In this document: positions 33,542 to 41,246 of the stretch, piece by piece
Layout of the letters: every line of letters begins with the position of its first letter
Position numbering within the stretch: the first letter of the stretch is position 1
Source: Tessaracoccus sp. SD287
GTDB taxonomy: Bacteria; Actinomycetota; Actinomycetes; Propionibacteriales; Propionibacteriaceae
Length of the DNA: 51,553 nt
Reading direction: 5' to 3'
Assembly (NCBI RefSeq): GCF_017355265.1
Contig: NZ_JADIJQ010000021.1
Span: forward strand, 1-51,553
Notes under the pieces: generated by a model
Databases searched by the model: none
Seen by the model: only the letters and a program-made list of their open reading frames with translations
Told to the model about the DNA's origin: nothing
Made by a program: the position numbers and the translations under genes

Positions 33542-35085
33542 TTGTCCACCCCGGTCTGCTCGTCGGTCTCAGCGTCGGTCTGGGCGTCGGACAGCGCGCG
33601 CAGGGCACGCATCGACGACCACGCCGGACGCAGTGCGTCCCGGCTGGAACGGTAGACCTCGTAGGCCTTGGCGTAGATCTCGGCGTGGTCGGTGTTCGGC
33701 TCGAACGACGAGGTCGAGGTCAGCATCATCTGCGCCGCACCCTTGATGTCGGGGGAGGCGCCGCAGGCGACCAGCGCCAGGGTGGCGGCGCCCCGCGCGC
33801 CGGCCTCGGGAGCATCCTGGCGGATGACCCGGCTGCCGGTGGTGTCGGCCAGTATCTCGCAGATCAGGTCGGAGCGGAACCCGCCGCCGGAGACCACCAG
33901 GTCGCCCTGGATCTTGAGCACCTCGGCGCACTCGACCAGCGAGAACGAGACACCTTCGTAGACGCTGCGCAGGATCTGCGCCGGGGTGGTGCTGATGCTC
34001 ATGCCCAGCCACGAGGCCGAGGCGTTCGGGTCGAGGAACGGGGCGCGTTCGCCGCCCGGTGAGGCGTAGGGCAAATAGACCACGCCACCGGCGCCGGCAT
34101 GGGCGCTGCGCGCCTGGGCCTCGGCCACGGCCCAGTCCTCGAAGTTGAGGGTGGTCCGAATCCAGTCCAGGTTCGGGGTGCCCGTCATGGGGGCCAGGAA
34201 CTCCAGCACCTGCCGGTCGCGGCCGGTGGCCAGCACCATCGAGTCGTCGGTGCGACGCTCCTCGACCGACGGCAGCAGGGTGCCGATGAAGCCGGTGGTG
34301 CCCAGGATCAGCCAGGCGTCGCCGTCATTGACGGCACCCAGACCGGGGCCGGTGACGGCCACGTCGATCATGCCGACGGCCACGGGGATGCCGGCGGGCA
34401 GGCCGGTGCGTTCGGCGGCCGCTGCGGTGACGACACCTCCGGAGGCCTCGGCCGGCAGGATCTGGGGCAGGGCGCCCAGCACGGCCGACAGGCCCAGGTC
34501 CTCGGCCAGGCGGGCGTCATGGCCGGCGCCGGTGCCGACGTTGAAGAAGGAGCGTGACGCCTCGGTGTAGTCGGTCGAGAGCTCGTCGGTCAGCTTGAAG
34601 CGGACCCAGTCCTTGCAGTGGAACAACGTGCCGATCGAGTCCAGGAACAGTGGGTCCTGCTCGGCGAACTCCTCCAGCAGGACAGGAACCAGAGCGGGGA
34701 AGATGGTGGTGCCGGTGACGTCCAGCACGCGCTGGCCGCGTCCGTCGGCCTGCCATGCCTCGACCCGGCGGCCGGCCCGGCCGTCCATCCAGATCGCGGC
34801 ATTGCGCAACGGCTCGTTGTTCTTGTCCAACAGCCAGGCGCCGTCGCCCTGACCGGTCAGGCCCACCCCGATGACCTGCTTGTCACCCAGTTGGTCGGTC
34901 AGTTCGACCAGCCCGTCGGCGACGGCCTGCCAGATGTCGTGCAGGCTCTGCTCGGCCTCGCCGTTCCTGCCGTACTGGACCGGTACCGACCGGTGGGCGG
35001 CGGCGATGATCTCGCCCGAGAGTGAGAAGGCGACAGCCTTGACCGCGGTGGTGCCGGCGTCGACGCCGATGACGACCTTTTCCAT
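33538..35085 (-). CDS. FGGY-family carbohydrate kinase (L-xylulose kinase-like)
   Basis: The 515-residue two-domain kinase has the N-terminal phosphate loop GVDAGTTAVKAVAF, the GVGLTGQGDGAWLLDKNNEPL region and the C-terminal GGGFRSDLICEILAD signature with EAGARGAATLA. GQGDGAWLLDKNNEPLRNA resembles L-xylulose kinases (LyxK) more than XylB or GlpK, judged by recall of motifs only. It heads the operon and has a good AAAGGAG site 5 nt before the ATG. No transporter gene is adjacent, so the sugar must enter through a system encoded elsewhere. Confidence 0.85.
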   Translation of the reverse strand: MEKVVIGVDAGTTAVKAVAFSLSGEIIAAAHRSVPVQYGRNGEAEQSLHDIWQAVADGLVELTDQLGDKQVIGVGLTGQGDGAWLLDKNNEPLRNAAIWMDGRAGRRVEAWQADGRGQRVLDVTGTTIFPALVPVLLEEFAEQDPLFLDSIGTLFHCKDWVRFKLTDELSTDYTEASRSFFNVGTGAGHDARLAEDLGLSAVLGALPQILPAEASGGVVTAAAAERTGLPAGIPVAVGMIDVAVTGPGLGAVNDGDAWLILGTTGFIGTLLPSVEERRTDDSMVLATGRDRQVLEFLAPMTGTPNLDWIRTTLNFEDWAVAEAQARSAHAGAGGVVYLPYASPGGERAPFLDPNASASWLGMSISTTPAQILRSVYEGVSFSLVECAEVLKIQGDLVVSGGGFRSDLICEILADTTGSRVIRQDAPEAGARGAATLALVACGASPDIKGAAQMMLTSTSSFEPNTDHAEIYAKAYEVYRSSRDALRPAWSSMRALRALSDAQTDAETDEQTGVDK

Positions 35086-35131
35086 GGCAACTCCTTTGTG
35101 TCTGCGTTCACGCCACCGTACAACAGTTCGC

Positions 35132-35160
35132 TTGCTATGTACATATGTTCAATCTAGGGT
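35132..35160 (+). promoter_or_regulatory. Leaderless promoter of the SorC-family regulator with embedded operator
   Basis: TTGCTA (35132-35137), a 17-nt spacer and TAGGGT (35155-35160) stand 7 nt before the ATG at 35168, so the mRNA should start at or next to the start codon. The spacer holds TGTACATATGTTCA (35138-35151), an AT-rich imperfect palindrome (one mismatched pair) in otherwise GC-rich DNA. It is the likely operator, placed to control both this gene and the divergent kinase operon. Confidence 0.65.
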
Positions 35161-35167
35161 GGACGGC

Positions 35168-36112
35168 ATGCCCCCCGATGCCGTCCCGCGGATCATGATT
35201 GACGCCGCCCGCCTGTACTACGAGCACGCCCTGACCCACCAGCAGATCGCCGCCGAACTGGGGGTCTCGCGCATCAAGGTGACCAGGTTGCTGGCCCAGG
35301 CCCGCGCGGCCGGGGTGGTGGAGATCAGCATCAACGCTCCCGACGAACCCTTCGCTGAGCTGGCCGAACGCCTCTGCGACCGGTACGGCCTGCAGCGGGT
35401 GTGGATCGCGCCCAGCCTGCCCGAGGTGGACGCCGCCCGTGCTGCTGTCGACCAGGCCGGGGCCGAGGCCATCGAATCGATGCTGTCGACCAGCAGCCTG
35501 GTGGCGATCGGCCTGTCGGCGACCCTGGGCCGCGCCATCGACCGGGTGGCAACCCGTGAGCACGCCAGCGGGCAGCCGGTCAGTTGCGTCCCCATGGCCG
35601 GGGGATGGGGCGGCTGGCAGCACGGGGTGAACCCCGGCGAACTCGCCCAGCGGCTCGGCCGTCGGGTGCAGGGCCGGGCCTATGGATTTCCCGCCCCGCT
35701 GCTGGCGCCCTCGGCCGACTTCGCCGACACCCTGTTGTCACTGCCCGAGGTGCAGCAGGCGCTGGCGCTGGCCAAGGGGGCCGACACGCTCCTGTTCGGG
35801 GTGGGCTCGCTCGACTGGCAGACCAGTCAACTGCAGGACTCCCTGTCGCAGTCCGAACGCGAGGAGCTCACCGCCAAGGGTGCCGTCGGCGACATCGCCG
35901 CCCGCTTCTTCGACGCCCGCGGGGCCGGCATCGACAGCGGCGTCGACCGGCGCGTGCTGGGGTTGGGGCTGGACGACATGCTGACCGTGGAACGGCGATT
36001 GCTGCTGGCCCATGGTGCGCCGAAGATGGAGGCCATCCGGGTGGCACTGGCCGCGGGAATGGCCACCGGTCTGTGCACGGACTCCGCGACCGCGCGGGGG
36101 CTGCTGCGCTGA
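35168..36112 (+). CDS. SorC/DeoR-type sugar-responsive transcriptional regulator
   Basis: The 314-residue protein has an N-terminal HTH (RLYYEHALTHQQIAAELGVSRIKVTRLL, given in shortened form: YYEHALTHQQIAAELGVSR) typical of the SorC family, and a C-terminal phosphosugar-binding domain (from about residue 55) with a VAIGLSATLGRAI segment and C-terminal GLDDMLTV. SorC proteins such as DeoR, CggR and LsrR are inactivated or activated by phosphorylated sugars. Here that is probably the product of the divergent kinase. The ATG at 35168 is chosen because the promoter ends 7 nt before it; GTG at 35159 and ATG at 35195 are alternatives. Confidence 0.85.
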   Translation: MPPDAVPRIMIDAARLYYEHALTHQQIAAELGVSRIKVTRLLAQARAAGVVEISINAPDEPFAELAERLCDRYGLQRVWIAPSLPEVDAARAAVDQAGAEAIESMLSTSSLVAIGLSATLGRAIDRVATREHASGQPVSCVPMAGGWGGWQHGVNPGELAQRLGRRVQGRAYGFPAPLLAPSADFADTLLSLPEVQQALALAKGADTLLFGVGSLDWQTSQLQDSLSQSEREELTAKGAVGDIAARFFDARGAGIDSGVDRRVLGLGLDDMLTVERRLLLAHGAPKMEAIRVALAAGMATGLCTDSATARGLLR

Positions 36113-36197
36113 CCCGTCGCCCACGGCAGCACCGGCGTTCCGGACGCCTTGACAGGGGGTGTATCTTGCATCCCAAGTCACCACAGCGGTGGCTTTT

Positions 36198-36227
36198 CCC
36201 TTCCATCATCAACCCTTCCATCATCAA
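36198..36227 (+). repeat. Perfect 15-bp tandem duplication in the dksA-like leader
   Basis: CCCTTCCATCATCAA is repeated head to tail at 36198-36212 and 36213-36227. The second copy runs into the AAGGAG ribosome site at 36226-36231. The duplicated tract is pyrimidine- and AT-rich compared with its surroundings. Confidence 0.95.
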
Positions 36228-36240
36228 GGAGTGCGATTCC

Positions 36241-36669
36241 ATGACCGCCACCAAGGCCGCCCCGGAACCCGAGGGCGCCCTGCTGCCAGTCCGCGACGGG
36301 GAAGACCCGTGGACTGCCGAGGAGGTCGCCGAGCTGCGCGAGGAACTCACCAGTGAGGTGCAGCGGATGCAGCAGGCGATCGCCGTCGTCGAGGCTGAAC
36401 TCGCCGAACTCCTGGCCGATGGATCCGACGGCGCCGGGCGTGACCCGGCCGACGTCGGCTCATCCAACTTTGAGCGCGACCAGGAGATGTCGCTGGCCTC
36501 GAACACCCGCGAGATGCTCGAGCAGAACATCCATGCCCTGCGGATGCTCGAGCAGGGCAAGTACGGCTCGTGCGAGTCGTGCGGCAACCCCATCGGCAAG
36601 GCCCGACTGCAGGCCTTCCCGCGGGCCACCATGTGCGTCACCTGCAAGCAGCGCGCTGAGCGTCGCTGA
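36241..36669 (+). CDS. TraR/DksA family zinc-finger protein
   Basis: The 142-residue protein has an N-terminal coiled-coil region (WTAEEVAELREELTSEVQRM onward) and a C-terminal four-Cys zinc finger (CESCGNPI and CVTC). DksA-type proteins bind the RNA polymerase secondary channel, but this shorter actinobacterial branch lies next to lspA and has no firmly assigned role. AAGGAG lies 9 nt before the ATG. A TTGACA hexamer at 36149 may be the -35 of its promoter, though no -10 stands at the standard spacing. lspA follows after 4 nt. Confidence 0.88.
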   Translation: MTATKAAPEPEGALLPVRDGEDPWTAEEVAELREELTSEVQRMQQAIAVVEAELAELLADGSDGAGRDPADVGSSNFERDQEMSLASNTREMLEQNIHALRMLEQGKYGSCESCGNPIGKARLQAFPRATMCVTCKQRAERR

Positions 36670-36673
36670 CCTC

Positions 36674-37222
36674 GTGGCCTCGGAATCGTTGACCACCGCC
36701 GACCAGCGAGCGGGACGCGCCGCGACCCTGCGGCGTGGCCCGATCGCGGCCACCCTGCTCGGTGTCTTCGCCGTCTGCTACGCGCTCGACCAGGTCACCA
36801 AGGTCCAGGCCGTCCGTCACCTCGACCCGGCCAACCCGCCCAGCTACCTGGGCGGGTGGCTGTCGTTGAAGCTGATCCGCAACCCGGGGGCAGCATTCTC
36901 GATGGGTGCCGCCTTCACCGAGGTCCTCTCGGTGCTGGCCATCGTGGCGCTGCTGTTCTGCGCCCTCTACCTCGCACCGCGGGTGACCAGGGTCAGCCAT
37001 GGCGCCGTCCTGGGGATGGCCATGGCCGGCATCGCCGGCAACCTGACCGACCGGCTGGTGCGGGCTCCCGGCCCGCTCAAAGGTCACGTGATCGACTTCT
37101 TCGCGGTGCCGAACTTTGCCATCTTCAACGTCGCCGACATCTTCCTGACCTCCTCGGCTGTCCTGGTCATCATCTGGTCACTGGTCGAATCGCGCCGCGA
37201 AGCGGCGCGGGAACGGGCCTGA
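36674..37222 (+). CDS. lspA: Lipoprotein signal peptidase LspA
   Basis: Membrane aspartyl protease that removes lipoprotein signal peptides. The 182-residue protein has four membrane helices and both catalytic Asp motifs: GNLTDRL and FNVADIFL. The motif [11 protein letters not shown] in the second conserved block is also present. The GTG at 36674 is the only reasonable start after the dksA-like stop; its ribosome site is weak, so coupling to the upstream gene is likely. rluD follows 1 nt after the stop. Confidence 0.95.
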   Translation: MASESLTTADQRAGRAATLRRGPIAATLLGVFAVCYALDQVTKVQAVRHLDPANPPSYLGGWLSLKLIRNPGAAFSMGAAFTEVLSVLAIVALLFCALYLAPRVTRVSHGAVLGMAMAGIAGNLTDRLVRAPGPLKGHVIDFFAVPNFAIFNVADIFLTSSAVLVIIWSLVESRREAARERA

Positions 37223-37223
37223 G

Positions 37224-38144
37224 ATGGCGGTCTTCCTCGTCCCCGACGAACTCGCCGGCGACCGCGTCGACGCGGCCGCCGCGCGCATCACCGGGCTGTC
37301 GCGCAGCCGCATCGCCGAACTGATCGACGCCGGGGCCGTGCACCTGGCGGGGCAGGCGGTCGACAAGCCCTCGCAGCGGGTGGCCGCTGGTGCCATGCTC
37401 GAGGTCGACCTCGACCAGCCCGAACGCACCGTCCAGGTGACCCCGCAAGTGGTCGAGGGCCTGGGCATCATCCACGACGACCGCGACCTGGTGGTGGTCG
37501 ACAAGCCGGTCGGGGTCGCCGCGCACCCCTCGGTCGGGTGGGACGGCCCCAGCGTGGTCGAGCACCTGGCCGGGGCAGGGTTCCGCATCTCCACCTCCGG
37601 GGTGGCCGAACGCCAGGGCATCGTCCAACGACTCGACGTCGGCACCTCGGGACTGATGGTGGTGGCCAAGTCCGAACACGCCTACACCGTGTTGAAGCAG
37701 GCCTTCCGCGACCGCACCGTCGACAAGACCTACCACGCGCTGGTCCAGGGCCACCCCGACCCGTTCTCTGGCACCATCGACGCGCCGATCGCCCGCCACC
37801 CCGGGTCGGACTGGAAGATGGCCGTGGTCAGCGGCGGGCGCCGATCGGTGACCCACTACGAGACGATCGAGGCCTTCGTGGCCGCCACGCTGCTGCGCAT
37901 CCACCTCGAAACCGGACGCACCCACCAGATCAGGGTGCACATGCAGGCCATCAAACACCCCTGCGTGGGCGACCCGACCTACGGCAGCGACCCGGTGCTG
38001 GCCGCCAGGCTGGGCCTGACCCGACAGTGGCTGCACGCCACCGAGCTCGGCTTCACCCACCCCGGCACCGGCGAATACGTGACCTTCCGCTCGCCCTACC
38101 CGGCCGACCTTCAGCACGCCCTGGACCAGGTCAGCAGCTGGTGA
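37224..38144 (+). CDS. rluD: 23S rRNA pseudouridine synthase, RluD type
   Basis: The 306-residue enzyme has an N-terminal S4 RNA-binding domain ([20 protein letters not shown]) and the RluA/RluD catalytic domain with [14 protein letters not shown] (catalytic D138) and [13 protein letters not shown]. RluD makes pseudouridines 1911, 1915 and 1917 in helix 69. Assignment to RluD instead of another RluA-family member rests on the S4 domain and the lspA-rluD gene order. Confidence 0.92.
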   Translation: MAVFLVPDELAGDRVDAAAARITGLSRSRIAELIDAGAVHLAGQAVDKPSQRVAAGAMLEVDLDQPERTVQVTPQVVEGLGIIHDDRDLVVVDKPVGVAAHPSVGWDGPSVVEHLAGAGFRISTSGVAERQGIVQRLDVGTSGLMVVAKSEHAYTVLKQAFRDRTVDKTYHALVQGHPDPFSGTIDAPIARHPGSDWKMAVVSGGRRSVTHYETIEAFVAATLLRIHLETGRTHQIRVHMQAIKHPCVGDPTYGSDPVLAARLGLTRQWLHATELGFTHPGTGEYVTFRSPYPADLQHALDQVSSW

Positions 38145-38246
38145 CGGGCTGGTCGAACGTCCACCCAGAATCTTTCCGGCTGCCCAGCTTCTCGCCCTGA
38201 CCGCAATTCCGGCACCCGACCGCAGCATGCCCCGGTGGTCATCGAC

Positions 38247-38252
38247 TAGGGT
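38247..38252 (+). promoter_or_regulatory. -10 hexamer of a probable leaderless pyk promoter
   Basis: TAGGGT followed by 7 nt and the GTG at 38260 copies the arrangement in front of the SorC regulator, where the same hexamer has the same spacing. A GGAGG at 38253-38257 is only 2 nt from the GTG, too close to act as a ribosome site. Confidence 0.5.
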
Positions 38253-38259
38253 GGAGGCC

Positions 38260-39684
38260 GTGCGTAGAGCAAAGATTGTGTGCACGCTGGGGCCTGCTGT
38301 CGAGAGCCCTGAGCGTATGGAAGGGATCATCAACGCGGGCATGAATGTTGCCCGCCTGAACATGAGCCACGGCGACTACAGCGAGCATGCCGCTCGCTAC
38401 CAGCTCGTCCGTGACACTGCCGAACGTCTGGGCAAGCGCGTCGCCATCCTTGCTGACCTGCAGGGACCGAAGATTCGCCTGGGCAAGTTCGCCAACAACG
38501 AGAAGCATTACCTCGAGGTGGGCCAGGAGTTCACCATCACCACCGATGACATCGAAGGCACCGTCGAGCGCTGCTCGACCACCTTCAAGGGGCTGCCCGC
38601 TGACGTCACCGTCGGCGACTCCCTGCTGATCGACGACGGCAAGGTGATGCTCGAGGCCATCGAGGTCACCGGAAACGACGTCCGGACCAAGACCGTGGTG
38701 CCCGGCTACGTCTCCAACAACAAGGGCATCAACCTGCCCGGTGTTGCCGTCAACGTCCCGGCCATGAGCGAGAAGGACGAGTCCGACCTGCGGTGGGCCC
38801 TGAAGCAGGGCGTCGACCTGATCGCCCTGTCCTTCGTCCGCACCGGTGACGACGTCAAGCGCGCCCACGAGATCATGGACGAGGAGGGCCGTCGCGTTCC
38901 GGTGGTGGCCAAGCTCGAGAAGCCGCAGGCCATCGAGAACATGCAGGACATCATCGACAAGTTCGATGCCGTCATGGTGGCCCGCGGCGACCTAGGCGTC
39001 GAGCTGCCGTTGGAGTCGGTCCCGATCGCGCAGAAGCGCATCGTCGAGGCTGCTCGCATCTGGGCCAAGCCGGTGATCGTCGCCACCCAGATGTTGGAGT
39101 CCATGACCAACAACCCGCGCCCCACCCGCGCGGAGACCTCCGACGTCGCCAACGCCGTCATTGACGGCACCGACGCAGTCATGCTGTCGGGGGAGACCTC
39201 CGTCGGTGACTTCCCCGTCGAGACCGTGGCCACCATGGCCAAGATCGTCGAGAACGTCGAGGCGCACGGCATCGACCGCATCCAGAGGATCGACTGGGAC
39301 CCGCACACCACCAGCGGCATCATGGCCAAGTCGGCCACCGAGGTGGCGGCCCGTCTGGACGCCAAGTACCTGATCGCGTTCACCAGCTCCGGTGACACCG
39401 CCCGTCGGTTGTCGCGGCTGCGGCCCACGACCCCCATGCTGGCCTTCACCCCCAGCAAGGACACCGCCCAGCAGTTGGCGCTGTCGTGGGGCATCGAGTC
39501 CTACGTGACCGACACCTACAGCGTCTTCAACGAAATGGTGAAGGCTGTCCAGGAGCTCATGCTCAGCGAGGGCCTGGTCGAGCAGGGCGACCGCATCGTC
39601 ATCGTCTACGGCTCGCCCATGGGCACCGCCGGCAAGACCAACGCCATCCGCGTCCACAAGATCGGCGGCGCGCTCAACCCCTGA
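38260..39684 (+). CDS. pyk: Pyruvate kinase
   Basis: Last glycolytic enzyme, converting phosphoenolpyruvate and ADP to pyruvate and ATP. The 474-residue protein shows RRAKIVCTLGPA at the start, NMSHGDY, the active-site VAKLEKPQAIENM segment, the metal site MVARGDLGVELPLE and MTNNPRPTRAETSDVANAV. The GTG at 38260 gives the conserved N-terminus; an ATG 33 nt upstream would add unrelated residues. A 21-bp terminator follows. Confidence 0.96.
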   Translation: MRRAKIVCTLGPAVESPERMEGIINAGMNVARLNMSHGDYSEHAARYQLVRDTAERLGKRVAILADLQGPKIRLGKFANNEKHYLEVGQEFTITTDDIEGTVERCSTTFKGLPADVTVGDSLLIDDGKVMLEAIEVTGNDVRTKTVVPGYVSNNKGINLPGVAVNVPAMSEKDESDLRWALKQGVDLIALSFVRTGDDVKRAHEIMDEEGRRVPVVAKLEKPQAIENMQDIIDKFDAVMVARGDLGVELPLESVPIAQKRIVEAARIWAKPVIVATQMLESMTNNPRPTRAETSDVANAVIDGTDAVMLSGETSVGDFPVETVATMAKIVENVEAHGIDRIQRIDWDPHTTSGIMAKSATEVAARLDAKYLIAFTSSGDTARRLSRLRPTTPMLAFTPSKDTAQQLALSWGIESYVTDTYSVFNEMVKAVQELMLSEGLVEQGDRIVIVYGSPMGTAGKTNAIRVHKIGGALNP

Positions 39685-39696
39685 GCACCACCCACC

Positions 39697-39742
39697 AACG
39701 ACCAAGGGGCCGGATCCGTCAGGATCCGGCCCCTTGGTCGTT
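39697..39742. terminator. Bidirectional terminator between pyk and tRNA-Leu
   Basis: A perfect 21-bp stem (39697-39717 with 39722-39742) with a GTCA loop lies 12 nt after the pyk stop and 8 nt beyond the 3' end of the convergent tRNA gene. The arms end AACG and CGTT, giving short T tracts on both strands. Confidence 0.88.
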
Positions 39743-39750
39743 GCGCTGCG

Positions 39751-39833
39751 TACCCGGGAGGGGAGTCGAACCCCCACAGCCTTCCGGCCAGACGGGTTTG
39801 AGCCGTCCGCGTATGCCATTCCGCCACCCGGGC
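39751..39833 (-). tRNA. tRNA-Leu (anticodon CAA)
   Basis: The minus strand folds as an 83-nt class II tRNA: acceptor GCCCGGG paired with CCCGGGT (a G1-U72 wobble), a D arm with GGCGGAATGG, an anticodon stem GACGG/CCGTC with loop CTCAAAC (CAA at 39800-39798), a long variable arm, and T loop TTCGACT. It reads UUG codons. The 3' CCA is not encoded. A perfect 7-bp hairpin (39839-39855) lies just upstream of the 5' end. Confidence 0.95.
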
Positions 39834-39838
39834 AGGAT

Positions 39839-39855
39839 CGACGCGAACCGCGTCG
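39839..39855. other. Hairpin directly upstream of tRNA-Leu
   Basis: CGACGCG and CGCGTCG form a 7-bp stem with a 3-nt loop, 5 nt from the mature 5' end of the tRNA on the minus strand. It would lie in the 5' leader of the precursor and could influence RNase P processing. Confidence 0.35.
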
Positions 39856-39938
39856 AGGCGTTGACATTCTGCCACAGATCCGGGACCGGGTCGTCATGGC
39901 GCCCCGCCCGCGGCGGCTGCGCGCTAGGATCAACTGGG

Positions 39939-39954
39939 GCCGGTCCGGACCGGC
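39939..39954. repeat. 16-bp perfect palindrome between tRNA-Leu and the response regulator
   Basis: GCCGGTCCGGACCGGC is uninterrupted and follows a TAGGAT hexamer (39925-39930) by 8 nt. Candidate operator for the response-regulator gene or an RNA hairpin in its leader. The rest of the 39856-40050 gap shows no gene. Confidence 0.4.
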
Positions 39955-40050
39955 GCCAAGACATCTGGCACACTGTCGATGCCCGTTGGGCCCCGCAGAC
40001 GAGACCCCACCTTGACGCACAGGAGTACTGAGTTGACCTCAGGAGACATC

Positions 40051-40695
40051 GTGAACGAATCGATTACCGCCGACGAGCGACCCGAGGGCCAGCCGCCCGC
40101 GGCAGCTGACCGTCCGCGGGTGCTGGTGGCCGAGGACGAGGCGCTGATTCGCATGGACCTGGTCGAGCTCCTCGAGGAGGAGGGCTACGACGTGGTCGGT
40201 CAGGCCGGTGACGGGGAGCAGGCGCTGGCCATGGCCCGCGAACTGGAACCCGACCTGGTCGTCATGGACGTGAAGATGCCCAAGATGGACGGGATCACCG
40301 CAGCCGAACACATTGCCGAGGAACGCATCTGCCCGGTGGTCATGCTGACCGCCTTCAGCCAGCGTGACCTGGTCGAGCGGGCCCGGGAAGCCGGCGCCAT
40401 GGCCTACGTCGTCAAGCCCTTCGACGCCTCCGACGTGGTGCCGGCCATCGAGATCGCCATCGGACGCTTCCGCGAGATCCAGGCCCTCGAGGACGAGGTC
40501 ACCACCCTGGAGGACCGGCTGGCCTCCCGCAAGGCCGTCGACCAGGCCAAGGGGCTGCTGCAGCAGGGATTGGGCCTGACCGAGCAGGAAGCCTTCCGCT
40601 GGATCCAGAAGACCGCCATGGACCTGCGCAAGTCGATGCGCGAGGTCGCCGACGGCGTCATCGAGCACGCCCGCCAGGGCAAGAAGCTCGGCTAG
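40051..40695 (+). CDS. pdtaR: ANTAR-domain response regulator (PdtaR-like)
   Basis: The 214-residue protein has an N-terminal receiver domain with acidic VAEDEALIRMD, phospho-acceptor D73 in VVMDVKMPKMDG, a Thr in VMLTAFSQ and Lys in YVVKPFD. A C-terminal ANTAR domain (RKAVDQAKGLLQQGLGLTEQ onward) follows. ANTAR regulators bind paired RNA hexaloops and prevent transcription termination. In mycobacteria the PdtaS histidine kinase activates PdtaR; no kinase gene is next to it here. GTG at 40051 is chosen because AGGAGA lies 4 nt before it. Confidence 0.9.
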   Translation: MNESITADERPEGQPPAAADRPRVLVAEDEALIRMDLVELLEEEGYDVVGQAGDGEQALAMARELEPDLVVMDVKMPKMDGITAAEHIAEERICPVVMLTAFSQRDLVERAREAGAMAYVVKPFDASDVVPAIEIAIGRFREIQALEDEVTTLEDRLASRKAVDQAKGLLQQGLGLTEQEAFRWIQKTAMDLRKSMREVADGVIEHARQGKKLG

Positions 40696-40705
40696 TTCGT
40701 CCTGT

Positions 40706-40732
40706 GCGGGGGATGACCCCCTGCACCCCCAC
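40706..40732 (-). repeat. Dispersed copy of the GC-rich dyad repeat core
   Basis: On the minus strand this 27-nt block begins GTGGGGGTGCAGGGGG and matches the cores of the dinB tandem repeats at 26 of 27 positions (one C-to-T change). It fills the 36-bp gap between the convergent pdtaR-like and thioesterase genes and contains the hairpin GGGGG-TCAT-CCCCC, so it may also act as terminator. Confidence 0.9.
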
Positions 40733-41190
40733 TAGGCGCGGGCGGCGACCAGCTGGCAGGTCAGCCGCCCGGTGCCGATCAGCCGATTCGAGTCGTCGTA
40801 CAGGTGCACCTGGTAGGTCGCGACGCTGCGGCCCTGGTGCAGGGCAGTGGCGTAGCCGGTCACGTGCCCGGTGCGTACCGCCCGGTGGTGGGTGACGCTC
40901 AGGTCGACGCCGACCGCCGCCCGCCCGTTCTGCCGCCCCCAGGCGGTGGCGGCCAACGAGGCCAGGGTTTCCACCAGCACCGCCGAGGCGCCACCGTGCC
41001 AGATGCCGTGCGGCTGCGTGTTGCCCTCCACGGGCGCGCGCCCCACGCACCGGTTGGCCCCCAACTCACCGACCACCAGACCCATCCGTTCGTCCAGGGC
41101 CGAGGTGAAGTCCCACGACCACTCGGGCAGTCGTTCCCTGGCGGGGCGGCTGAAGACGGCGGGATTGATCGGCGAGTCCGGTGGCAGCAT
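40732..41190 (-). CDS. Hotdog-fold thioesterase (PaaI/YbgC-like)
   Basis: The 152-residue protein has the hotdog pattern QPHGIWHGGASAVLVETLAS around residues 61-80, where HGG is the usual active-site turn of the PaaI group, and ends in a VHLYDDSNRLIGTGRLT strand. It probably hydrolyses acyl- or aryl-CoA thioesters. I chose the ATG at 41190 because a TAGAGT hexamer lies 7 nt before it (leaderless); GTG at 41199 would fall too close to the hexamer. Confidence 0.83.
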   Translation of the reverse strand: MLPPDSPINPAVFSRPARERLPEWSWDFTSALDERMGLVVGELGANRCVGRAPVEGNTQPHGIWHGGASAVLVETLASLAATAWGRQNGRAAVGVDLSVTHHRAVRTGHVTGYATALHQGRSVATYQVHLYDDSNRLIGTGRLTCQLVAARA

Positions 41191-41197
41191 GAGCGCC

Positions 41198-41203
41198 ACT
41201 CTA
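41198..41203 (-). promoter_or_regulatory. -10 hexamer of a probable leaderless thioesterase promoter
   Basis: Minus-strand TAGAGT, 7 nt, then ATG at 41190. It is back to back with the polA -10 hexamer at 41234-41239, so the two promoters overlap. Confidence 0.5.
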
Positions 41204-41233
41204 GTGGCGGCGAAGTTTGTCGGACCGCTGGAC

Positions 41234-41239
41234 TAAGGT
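41234..41239 (+). promoter_or_regulatory. -10 hexamer of a probable leaderless polA promoter
   Basis: TAAGGT, 7 nt, then GTG at 41247. No good -35 hexamer is seen and there is no usable ribosome site. Confidence 0.5.
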
Positions 41240-41246
41240 CTGTGGG

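Noticed and set aside
33538-35085. Naming the FGGY kinase as autoinducer-2 kinase LsrK because a SorC (LsrR-like) regulator is adjacent
   Set aside because: No lsrF or lsrG or Lsr transporter genes are present, and the motifs look closer to L-xylulose kinase. The substrate is left open.
31866-36112. Recent horizontal transfer of the sugar operon
   Set aside because: Base composition and codon use look like the neighbours, and no integrase, tRNA target or flanking repeats are seen.
36353-36673. Upstream extension of lspA through the dksA-like gene
   Set aside because: It overlaps a clear zinc-finger gene in another frame. LspA family length fits the GTG at 36674.
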